Positions 33,466 to 43,932 of a stretch of 64,000 bases of DNA are shown here, in pieces. Below the pieces are notes generated by a model that did no database searches, was not told the origin of the DNA, and worked only from the letters and a program-made list of their open reading frames with translations. This DNA comes from Saposhnikovia divaricata (lineage: Eukaryota > Streptophyta > Magnoliopsida > Apiales > Apiaceae), in contig CM071599.1 of NCBI GenBank assembly GCA_036435485.1, positions 210,713,178 through 210,777,177 on the forward strand, written 5' to 3'. Position 1 is the first letter of the stretch, and each line of letters starts with the position of its first letter. The translations under genes were made by a program, and so were the position numbers.

Positions 33466-34856
33466 TTTTGTTTTAAGAAAGAAGATAACGGTTGGTTTAT
33501 TAATTTTTGGACTGGAAATTCGTAATTTTGAAATTTTAATATGCGTAGTGATATGTGTTAATAGTAAATTCCAGTAAGGACTCTATATGGAGACCAATAA
33601 TATTGTATGATGTACAAGTTCGAGTCATGAACGGGGATTGAAGGTAGTGTTTTTCGAAGTTCGTTCACAGGGAAGGACTATCAATATTGAATTCGAATAT
33701 ATTATCTCTTACAATCTAGAAGTGTGTAAAAGGGGGGTTTTGATTTGGTTGAGGTGTTTTATCAAACACCTTGCATACAATAACTATATTGCTACAAAAA
33801 TACAACTAAATCAATGGCAACTATCCAAATTACCAACACAACAACACAATGAATAAATGAGCAAGATAAGAGATATACTTGACCCAAGGATATATCAAAT
33901 CAAGCACTTCAACCCAACAAGCAAGATATATCCAACTCTACCTAACCAAGATAATTGGTGAAGCACACAATCACTTATTTCTCTTCTAAAAACACTAATT
34001 TAGTGAAGCACATAAATTAGCTCTCTTGATAATAGCTACCAATAATGAAGCACTACTAGTATAACCAAATCAAGGAATTAAACAAAGAGAGGCTAGGACA
34101 AACCCAAGGATGAGAAGCTCAACCAAGGTATTTGCACTTGAATGTTGTGGATTTAGGTACACTAAATCTTGTGCTACTATAATGAATGAACTAACGATTA
34201 CGTATTAGAACAATCAATTAGCAATTGAAGATACGAGAAGAGTAAGGTGAAGCAACTTACAATCTCCAAGCAAAATCATAAGCAATACATCACAAGCATT
34301 CAAGATAGAGTGAAAATAAACCTTACTTAAATGAAATGGGTTTTGTACAAGAAATCCTCCTTGAGCCAAATAAATGGAGTTAGTTACTCATAATCAATGC
34401 TAGATTACAAGTAATTAATGTCTCCTCTCTAATTCCTACTAACCCTAATTGTGTTCTTGAAGAGGCAAAGAAGAAGATAAAGAAGTTAGATGTTAGAAGT
34501 GATATTAGGTTAAGAGATGATATGCTCATTTAATACTCAGCAGCTCCGTACGGCCTGCTGTACGGCCGTACAGCTGCCCGTACGCGATAAAATCTTCAAT
34601 ATAATACATTAAACACCTCCCGAAATCGCGAGCTTTCATCTTCTAACTTCCCTCTTGAATAATCTTCGCTTTCATGCCCAAATTAAGCCATCTTTTCAAC
34701 AATTAAGCCCGAGGCACTGAAAGATGAAAAACATAACAAATATTAATAAAACAACATTCGAAACTAACAAAAATGCAGAAGAATAAAAGAGAAAACGTGT
34801 ATAAAATACACGTTATCAGGGATCATGCAATTATAAATTTGAGAGAGTAAGATGAT
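33466..34856. other. Gene-free stretch, possibly LTR or internal retroelement relic
   Basis: No coding frame. It contains AAGTTCGAGTCATGA (about 33618-33632, like a tRNA B box), a run AAAAGGGGGG (33728) and a CA-rich middle. An unusually GC-rich palindromic patch lies at about 34541-34590 (TGTACGGCCGTACA core). The element type could not be identified. Confidence 0.4.
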
Positions 34857-35090
34857 AATCTTTGTCTTTCCATAGTGATGGCCACTGCATTCCATATCAA
34901 ATAATCTTGAATATTTATAGACTATTTGCATTTTGTTTTTGTTACGATTTGTTATAATAGTATTGATTGTTAATCTTTGTCTTTCCATAGTGATAGGCAC
35001 TGCTTTACATATCAAATAATCTTGATATTTATAGACTATTTAATTGCATTTTGTTTTTGTTATGATTTGTTATAATAGTATTGATTGTTA
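34857..35090. repeat. Imperfect tandem duplication, about 115 bp x 2
   Basis: The block from TTTGTCTTTCCATAGTGAT to AATAGTATTGATTGTTA is present twice in a row with a few changes. Confidence 0.85.
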
Positions 35091-35175
35091 TTAATTTTAA
35101 TTTCATTTTTTTAATTATGTAAAAAATAGTGAAATTATGATTGAGCTATGATTTGAACTGAAATTATGATTGAGC

Positions 35176-35246
35176 TATGATTTGAACCACTAACCTTTAA
35201 GTCTCAAACTCATGCTTTTGCCAATTGTACTACAGTTGATTATGAG
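35176..35246 (-). repeat. tRNA-like relic (SINE or tRNA pseudogene)
   Basis: On the minus strand TAGTACAATTGG (A box) and GGTTCAAATCA (B box) lie about 33 bp apart, the spacing of a tRNA-type RNA polymerase III promoter. No cloverleaf with a full acceptor stem is evident, so it is a relic or a SINE head. Confidence 0.4.
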
Positions 35247-37400
35247 TTTTGTTTAAAAATCCTATAAGACAAACCACATTTCTTCTCTTTTATCTCATTT
35301 TTTTTGAGCAAATGAAATGTAGGTTCATATTATTTCTAAAAATATTGAATTGATAAAATTATAAAAAATATTTTAATCAAAGCATACTTAATATTGTAAC
35401 CGAGTCCAAAAAGAAAAAGATTTGTTTACATACGTTTTCATGTAAATATTAAATTATTTAAATAAGAAATAAGATTTGGTTTTAACAAATATGTAAATTT
35501 TAGTTATCAAATCATACATAATTAATAATTGAATCACATAACTTTTACATATATAGAATTCTAAATATGTGAGTCATATTAGAGGGTCTGATCAATCAAC
35601 TATTGAGACTTTTAACGATATAAATATATGATTGGTCTAAAAACATAAATATTTAAATATATACGAAAAATAATTAAAATTGTACTAAAAATATGATTTA
35701 TGTTATTTATAAAATTTTACTAACATTCAAATTAAATCAAAAAGTTATAAATTTTGAATCATAAATATTACTACAAAAGTACAACAATTATTTAAAATGA
35801 TCAATTAGATTATAACTCGACTATAAAGTATGGTACATATATATTTTTATATAATATATGATAAAAATATTTATAAAATTTTAAAATTGAGTTAAAAAAT
35901 AATTCAAAATTATGATGTAAATAATATTTCAATTTACCCAATTTTTTTATTAAACTTCTATGTAGTGTAATAAATATTAGACTAAAACCAAACATTTAAG
36001 TTTAAAAGTGTATACATATATATGTTTAAGAAAAATGATTGAGACAAGCATGAGTTGACTTTTAGACAATAGTAAGAGATTTTACAATATATCTCAAAAA
36101 TTAGTCTTACATATATGATCAATTTTTTACAACAAAATTAATGAATTTACATATGTCTCTATTATTAAAGGACAATCTTATTAAGATAATTATTTATATT
36201 ATACTCAGATGTTCAATTTGATAAAGTTCATTTCACGCAATTAAAAATTAATAATTTAGCAATAATAAGTATTTATGTGATTATCATCATATGAATATTT
36301 ATTCAAAATTTAAGAAATCTAATCAAATTATAACATAACTGGTTCTGAAAATTGGTATGCAATATTACAAAATTACTATATAAAAATTCAATAGATCGAA
36401 ATCCTATCATTTATCATATTTTAATTACAAAATTATTTCAATATATACAATTTCGGACGGGAAATTAGTTCACTGTCCGTGCTTTGCATGAGCATTTACG
36501 CTAATTTAACTTTTATTATTCAAGATTTTGGGTTCGATTCTCGCTTCCCGAAATTTATGAGAATAGATACTCATTTGTAAAATATATAAATCTATTTATT
36601 AAAAAAAGAAATTAATTACGGAATAGGTTCGGAGTTTGGCATAATAAGATGACCTTGTTTAATGAGTAGGATAATCGATTTAATTAATATGTTATTTTTT
36701 TCTAAAATTAAAACAACATTTTCCTCTATAAATGTCATGCTCATAAAATTTAGTTTCACATATTTAGACACTAAATTTGTTGTAAACTGTATATCTAAAA
36801 AAATGATATTTTGATTTGCTTGATTTCTTGATTTATTTAATAATTTAATAATTTAATAATTTATTTTTTTATATTTATTTTTTAAATGTATTTTTAATTT
36901 AAAATACTTGCATTAATATTAATGTGTTAAATATTTTTTTTCATTTGATTTTAAAAATATTTCACCAACTTTTATAACTTATAAATATTTTTGCAGAACA
37001 TTTATACTATTTATGCTTTAGGACATAAGATATTCATGTTAAATACTCCAAACACACACGGTAAAAATTATTGATTATGAATATGTGTAACGCATCTGGA
37101 GGTCGACCTCATTCATTAAAAAAAGAGAGTAGAATTTCAAGAAAGCACCAAATTAAAAAGATATTAGAAGGGTAAATGTACATTGTACATCATTAAACAC
37201 TACTATTACACTACCCCGATATTTTGATATTTTATGAGATAGTTAACTGCTTATTATTAGAAGTAAATTTTTAGATTTGATTAAAATGTACATATACATA
37301 ATTTTTTGGTTTAGATTTGATAACACGAAATAGAAATAAACAAATACATTTTTACATTAATTTTTTATTGCATGTTTTAAGCATAGAACTTTATATTAAA
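35247..37400. other. AT-rich intergenic DNA
   Basis: No gene supported. At 36475-36504 the sequence CCGTGCTTTGCATGAGC, then CTAAT, resembles a worn Helitron 3' end like that at 33431-33465. At 36529-36540 GGGTTCGATTCT resembles a tRNA B box of a SINE. The rest shows nothing I can name. Confidence 0.5.
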
Positions 37401-37797
37401 GAAATTATTAATCTATTTTTCATTTATCAATGTATGGATCAAAATTGTAAATAGCCAAAAACTTTAATTTCCAAGTTCAACTTCAGCCGTAAATTCAGAT
37501 TTTAGGTACAAGTTTTATAAATGCGTACTCACTTATTATCATCATTTTTCTTGCTTCCCTTTTTATTCGACTTTTCTGCCAGGACCCAGATACACTTTTC
37601 CTCCACTCTTTCTCTTCTCCCCCAATCTCTGTCTCTCCCCCACACACAGAGAGAGATTGATTTTCTTTACACAGAAACTACTTCATCCATTTATATAGTA
37701 GGAGTAAGAGTGACCCTTTTGCTCTCTGTTACTCTACTCTAGTGATATGTACTGTATGTATATCCTCTCTTTTTAGTGCTTATTTTTTGCAACTCTT

Positions 37798-37832
<35 letters not shown>

Positions 37833-38255
37833 GCTTCTGCTTCAAATCTCTCTCTCCTCGCTTCTGCTTCAAATCTCTCTCTCTCTCTCTCTCCCTCTCT
37901 CTGTGTGTTTATTGAGAAAAGTAGACTTATGTACACTTTTAGTTGATGACAAGAAGCTGGGCTGTTATTATATGTGAATATCTGATCAAGAATCAAGTAA
38001 AGTGTTTCTTTTCTTATTTTTGTGATTGGTTGCTACAAGAATTGTATCTCTATCTGTACCTATATATATTCTTGGTTTGTTTATGTTGTGAGATCTATAA
38101 AGAGATTAAAGATTCTTGAATTCTTCAGCTCTTGATTGGTTTATGCATGATGAAACCCTAGAAATGATTTGCGGGATTGGGTGTTTTTCGGGTTTGTGCA
38201 AAGAGCTTGTTGGGTGATTTTAGTTTACTTAGTAGTGGATTATTTATTTTGATTG
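37400..38255 (+). promoter_or_regulatory. Promoter and 5' leader of the bHLH gene
   Basis: A TATA box TTTATAAAT lies at 37514-37522. Downstream is a long pyrimidine-rich leader with CT repeats (37799-37828 and about 37874-37905) typical of plant 5' UTRs. Short upstream ATGs occur in the leader (for example at 37521). The coding ATG is at 38256. A leader intron is possible but I cannot place it. Confidence 0.55.
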
Positions 38256-41137
38256 ATGGAAAAACAACAGCAGCATCAGATGAACTCGGGGGGATTGTCT
38301 CGATATCAATCTGCACCCAGTTCATATTTTGCGAATTTGATTAATAGTAATGGGTATCCAGGGGAAGATGATTGTGATCAGTTCTTGAACACTAAGGCCT
38401 TAAGTCCTGAAACTGATGGATTTTTCTCGAGGTTTATGTCGAGTTGTGGTGATGAGGAATCGAATGCCCCAACTGTGTTAGTAAGCGAGGGGAATCAATC
38501 CCAGTTTGTAGCACCTATGAAGCATGAACCTGATATTTTTGATCATCAGCAGGAGCAGTTGATGTATCGTAGCGAGACACAATTGGATCATAAGATAGTG
38601 GGTACGAGTTCAGGTATGGAGAACCCGTATAATGTTTCCAGTTCAGTGGGGATGGATCGTGTTTCACAGGTGAAAATGGGTGTTATCGGTGAAGGTAATT
38701 CAAATCTCATTCGTCATAGCAGTTCACCTGCTGGATTATTTGCCAACATCAATGTTGATAACGGTAATTTATCCTTGTCTTTGTGATGATTTTGGTATCT
38801 AAAGTTGGATATCTAACTGTTTTAGTCCATATTCCATTTGTGGTATATATGTTTCGCAAAATTTTGTAAAGATCTTACAAGTAGAACTGAGGAATGAGTT
38901 GGTTTAATATCGATTCCATAGATGAATATGCTTACATGGAAATTAATTAAGTTTATATGACTATGATCTAAGGACTTAAGGCCTTATTCATTGTATCAAC
39001 ATATACACTGATTAAAAGTGAAAGAGGCCTATACCCTGCCCCTTTTCAACTTTACCTCGCTCCTCACTAACCACTGAAAACTCGCTTGTTAATCATTCAC
39101 TCGTGAAGAATGAGACCAGAGAACACCATCGATCGGAAGCCGTAGATCGTTTCTGCTGCGACTTCGATCTCAACTCCGACCTTCATCTTTAACCCTAACG
39201 CCACCATTGTAGAACTCATTTTAAAGCTCAAATCTTGCTTTCAGCTCCAAGACTTTGAAGAAGTCGCCGCTATATTACAAAGACGCGAAGATAAATTACT
39301 GCAAAACATCACAGATCTCAAAAATCGAGGAGATACTCTCAATCTCAAATTCTCAACAACATTGAGCTTAAAAATCAGTTAAAACCCTAACTAACAAATT
39401 CACATATCTCGAGGCGAGTCGCGAGATTTCGGCTGAAAAGGAATTGAAGAACTGTAAGGCGGAGTGCGAGGTTTATGTAGATGATAAGATTGGCGAAGTA
39501 TGAGCTGGAGAAAGTCAGGTTAAATTAAAGCTCCAGCTCATACTTCACCGAAATCTTATTCTACATAAACCTTGCACTCCGCCTTACATTTCTTTAATTC
39601 CCTCCTTTTCAGCCGCGAAAATCTCGCAATTCGCCTAGAGAGATGTGTATTTGTTAGTTAGGGTTTGTAACAGATTTTTAAGCTCAATATTGTTGAGATT
39701 GAGCTTATCTTCTCGATTTTTGAGACGTGGGATGTTTTGTTTAGTTTATCTCCGCGTCTTTGTAATATATCGGCGATTTCATCGAAGTCTTGGAGCTGAA
39801 AGCAAGATTCGAGTTTTAAGATGAGTTCTAAAATGGTGGCGTCAGGGTTAAAGATGGAGGTCGGAGTTGGCGGAGAAACAATCTCCGGCTTCCGATCAAC
39901 GGTGTTTTCTGGTTTCATTCTCTGACTAGTGAGTGAGTTGAAGAGCGAGTTTTCAGTGGTAGTGAGTTAGAGAGCCAGGTAAAGTTGAAAAGGGGCAGGG
40001 TATATGCCTTTTTCAGTGGGTAACGAGTTAGAGAGCCAGGTAAAGTTGAAAAGGGGCAGGGTATATGCCTCTTTCATTTTTAATCTGTGTATATATTGAT
40101 ACAATGATTAAGTCCTTGGTCCTGTGACTTTCAAGTTTTTTATTCTTTCTAATTTGGACAATATATGAAATCATGATATTTTAATTATATCTTAGCTACT
40201 GTGACTTATAGATTAGTTTAAGAGTGCTTTGAAAAGATGTGCTTCGGTCTTTCCTTACGAGCATGTTTAACAATTAGCAGATGGCTATGCTGTAATGGGA
40301 GGTGTGGGCACTTTTAGGGCTGGCAGAGGTCCTAATGCAGAAACATCATTTTCCTCTGCGAGCAGATTAAAAAATCAAATGGATCACCCACCAGGGCTAC
40401 CTTCTATTTCAGGTATGATGCCACATGGATCAGAAACTGGAGGAAAAAGCATGGGAAGGGAAAACACTGAAACTAGAAGTTTTGGCCAAATTCGTGGAAG
40501 TGACAGTGGCAACATGACTGGTGGTTTTCCAAGTACATCCTGGGATGACTCAGCACTCTTATCTGACAATTTCTTGAAAGACTTTGCAGAAGATGATAGA
40601 AAGACGTTTTCAAATTTAAATTCTTCCCAGAATCAGGTAGGGAATTATCTTCATAATCTATTATGTATTGTATTCTCATAAGTTTACTGTTTGCTTTAAT
40701 CGTGAATTATCTTGTCGATCAGAGTGGTGAAGTTGGGACGCGAACTCCTCCAGTGTTGGCTCATCACTTGAGTTTTCCAACAAGTTCCGCGGAATTCTCT
40801 GCCAGGGATAGGTCACTGAACTTTCAGGATTCTGTACCTTTAAAGATTAGAGCCAAGAGGGGTTGTGCCACTCATCCACGAAGCATAGCTGAAAGGGTAA
40901 TGTTCTAAGTACCAAATCTCTAACTCCTTGATGGTTAATTGAATTAACCTGCACTTGTACAACATTTGCAACATAAGAAGCTTACTTTTTAATAGGGTTG
41001 GTACCGGTAGTTTTTTTTAACTCAGTGAACTATCTTCAGGTTAGAAGAACCAAAATTAGTGAGAGAATGAGGAAGCTACAGGAACTTGTCCCAAATATGG
41101 ACAAGGTAGGGTAACAGTTGCATCTCTGTGTTATGTA

Positions 41138-41206
<69 letters not shown>

Positions 41207-41466
41207 CTTTTATAAACCAAGTCATTTACTTGTGGTTGTCGTAACCTTGCAGCAAACAAACACAGCAGACATGTTGGATCTGGCTGTTGACCACATCAAA
41301 GACCTTCAGAAGCAAGTCACGGTATATATTAAATGTTTAGCCTTGAATTAGCGTCAATATGCTTTTATGACATCATTTTGATTTATATATTTTCCTTGTG
41401 TGAACTTTTCAGACCCTTTCAGAAATTCGTTCAAAGTGTACCTGCTCAAACAAGCAGAAGCTATAA
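38256..41466 (+). CDS. bHLH transcription factor, AKS/FBH (bHLH122/130) type, 408 aa
   Basis: Six exons by frame and GT-AG sites: 38256-38763, 40281-40636, 40723-40896, 41040-41105, 41253-41321, 41413-41466 (1227 nt, 408 aa). The start is the ATG of MEKQQQHQ; the TTG three bases earlier is not a start. Family marks are the N-terminal LSRYQSAPSSYFANLI (about 14-29), SPETDGFFSRFMSS, and RHSSSPAGLFANI (about 154-166). The bHLH domain is at about 331-391: THPRSIAERVRRTKISERMR with the DNA-contacting His-Glu-Arg set, then LQELVPNMDK-QTNTADML. It ends with the family's Cys-containing tail (KCTCSNKQ). AKS/FBH proteins bind E-boxes (CANNTG) in the nucleus and act in stomatal potassium-channel expression and CONSTANS activation in Arabidopsis; the role here is inferred. 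Intron 1 (1517 bp) holds a large inverted repeat. Confidence 0.93.
38970..40115. mobile_element. Long inverted-repeat element in bHLH intron 1 carrying a gene fragment
   Basis: Two arms of about 540-590 bp (about 38970-39510 and 39525-40115) mirror each other around a centre near 39515-39525. Outer ends are AAGGACTTA and TAAGTCCTT. The arms share CCTGCCCCTTTTCAACTTTA and its inverse. Within each arm is a coding-like stretch. The right arm (minus strand, 39918-39658) opens as MKPENTVDRKPEIVSPPTP and continues LELILKLESCFQLQDFDEIADILQRR. The left arm holds the same in plus orientation, with stops. It looks like the start of a coiled-coil protein gene captured by a foldback or MULE-type element. 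Confidence 0.75.
41139..41206. repeat. (AGT)n microsatellite in bHLH intron 4
   Basis: About 22 uninterrupted AGT units, starting 34 bp after the intron's donor site. Confidence 0.95.
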
Positions 41467-43500
41467 TAAAGCTTAGGTGTAAAAAGCTTTTGTAAATTGC
41501 TTTTTTCCCAAAATTTTCAATATATCGATGTTCAGGGGGAAATTTTACCCCATTGGTGTTAGTGGAACCTGACTGTACTCCAATTATCTTTAGCTAGTCA
41601 TCTGTCACGTGAATGTATCTAGTTATCGTATAAATATTAGGATCAGAAAATTCAGATCATGTTCCAGCAAATAGATATGGGCTTGTAATCTTGTTAGCAG
41701 TTGAGTTCTGTTGTTTTCTTCTTGATTGTGCACTAAAGAGTAACAGCGGTCACTATACAACTTGCAAATGTAAATCATGTAGGACTTTTTCCCTGACAAG
41801 GAGGTTTAAGTTGGTGGTAGTCTCATCTAGTTTATTTCTGTTCTCTGTATCCCCCCCCCCCCCCCCCCCTTCCCCCTCCCCCTCTCATGAAAGGGTGATG
41901 GAGCATACGAGTATCTGAGGTGATAGTAAATGTAATTATGTAAATCATTGCTTAATTGATGTTCAGTGATATTTCTGATCTTATGTAATACTGTAATTAC
42001 TGTTAAGACAGCTAGGCATTCAGCTAGGACAGTCGGGAAATCTCCATAATTACAGCCCGATTTCTTCTGTAATTACAACCAAGATTCCCTTGGAGTGTAT
42101 ATATAGTTCTGTAATGTAATACAAGGAGGTCACTGGTAATTACTCATATTCTAGCATAAAAGCATTGTGATTACTGGTTAAGCAAGGGCCACTAAGTGCC
42201 CGTCTCTGTTGGATTACAATGGAGTGCAGTTTTGATATGGTTAGCAGCATGAAAGTGATTAAGCATGTATTTGCGGAAAACATGATTCGGGTTGCAGCAT
42301 ACGTGCATATATTTGACCGCTGGAGGGTTGGATTCATGTACATTTTAACTTGTTGCTTAATCATATTACCTTTAGCTGTGCTATACTTCTATTGTTTGTA
42401 TACCTGTTTTTTTACTGACACAAATTTTAGAAAGGTGGTTAAGGATAATATCATTTTTGTCCTAATGTATCTTATTCTAGATGATAAAGTGCAAGCAAGT
42501 GAGCCAGCAAAAAAAAAAAAAAAAACAAAGAGTGCTGCAAGTGGTTAAAACTGATCAAGCTCAACATAGTGATTACTTCAGAATAATTTTTTAGAAAGTT
42601 GCTAACCTGAATAAAAAAAATTCCTAACTCATTAAATTTTTTTTTTGAAATCTATTCTAACTAAATTTTTTTAGTCTTTTAATGAATTTTGAATTTATAT
42701 CATGGCAGTCGTAGACTATGCTGTAATGAGTCAAATTATTTGTGAATTACTCGAATCATAAATTTGTCTCGGCAAATTATTGGGAAAATTACCAAAATAA
42801 TCATTTTTGAGACTTAGTGGCCCAAAATAATGAAAAGCGAAATTTTGGCCCTATTTAGTGACCTAACACATTGGATCGTGTTTCGTGTCTAGGGATATCA
42901 CGTTATTTCATATGACGTATCATATACTCCGTATACATAACAATCCACACAACAGATGTACTCTTCAACCAATTCTTGTCCTCCTCCATCTCTTTCTCCT
43001 CCATATCATCTGTCTTCTCTGCCTCTCAGGCCCTGCAGGGGCACAAATGAGGGAAAAAATCTTTAGAAGATAAAGATTGTTATAGATATTTTTAACCACA
43101 CCTCACTAAAACAACTATCGATCTTTACAAAGTGGTTACACTTGAAGTCAGATAAAGGCATTCATCAGCCTTCGATCAATCTCGTTACTTCCATCTCGTC
43201 TTCAGTATCTGCCAGATATGTCAAACTTTGAATTGTTATCTTTGAGTATTACTGGTTGCAACAATCCGAAATCACCAAGTTTGAAAGAGAGTTCCCTTTA
43301 GATAAAGTGGAGATGCTTTGCATCATTTAGAAGGCTACTTTACTTTGATGCCAGAGTATTATATATATTATTAGACTTATCTTCATCTAATTTCTCATCC
43401 ATGACTCATAAAGGGGACAAGAATCTATCTGAGTCAAAAGTTTACAGTATAAAGACATGGTTTTTTTTGAAACCAGTATAAAGACATGTTGAAACACGTT
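41467..43500. other. 3' flank of the bHLH gene and intergenic DNA
   Basis: The first part probably includes the 3' UTR. It contains a C19 run at 41851-41869. Frames such as 42219-42548 have no start context, family match or splice support and look random. Nothing else is supported. Confidence 0.5.
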
Positions 43501-43680
43501 ACACGGTGGTCCGTGTCGGTTTATATAATGGTGGACAGTGTTCCGTATTAGGCTCTATCACGATGGACGATATTCCGTATTAGTTTAATACGGTGGACGG
43601 TACTCCGTATTAGGTTAATACGGAGGACGGTACTCCGTATTAGGCTAATACGGTACACGAAACACCGTATTCGGGTATTT
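43501..43680. repeat. 30-bp hairpin-forming minisatellite, about 6 units
   Basis: Units of 30 bp built on ACGGTGGACGGTACTCCGTA + TTAGGTTAAT. The junctions make inverted repeats, for example 43603-43625 with 10-bp arms (CTCCGTATTA and TAATACGGAG). The outer units are more diverged. It lies about 250 bp upstream of the next gene's ATG. Confidence 0.85.
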
Positions 43681-43932
43681 AAGGCCAAATATTTGCAGAC
43701 CAGTATTTTGGACAACAATATTTATTTTTGATTATTTTGGACCTTCACCCCAAATTATTTAGGATATTTACTAAAAATACCACTTTGAGACTCCCTCCAC
43801 GGTCCCACGAGTATCATTTATTTTATTTTTTAAAAATATTTTGTGAAAATATTTTTAGCAAGATAAAAATGCTAAAAAGTTTGAATTCAAATAAAATTAT
43901 ACTAAACCGGATCAGAAACACAATCTGTACAT

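Noticed and set aside
34764..35995. Short minus-strand frames (83 and 61 codons)
   Set aside because: They are in highly AT-rich DNA; composition-driven translation with no domain.
38253..38255. Start of the bHLH protein three bases earlier at TTG
   Set aside because: A plant nuclear gene starts at ATG; the ATG at 38256 gives the family N-terminus.
42219..42548. 109-codon frame after the bHLH gene
   Set aside because: It ends in a poly-Lys run from an A-tract, has no family similarity I recognise and no splice context; likely chance.
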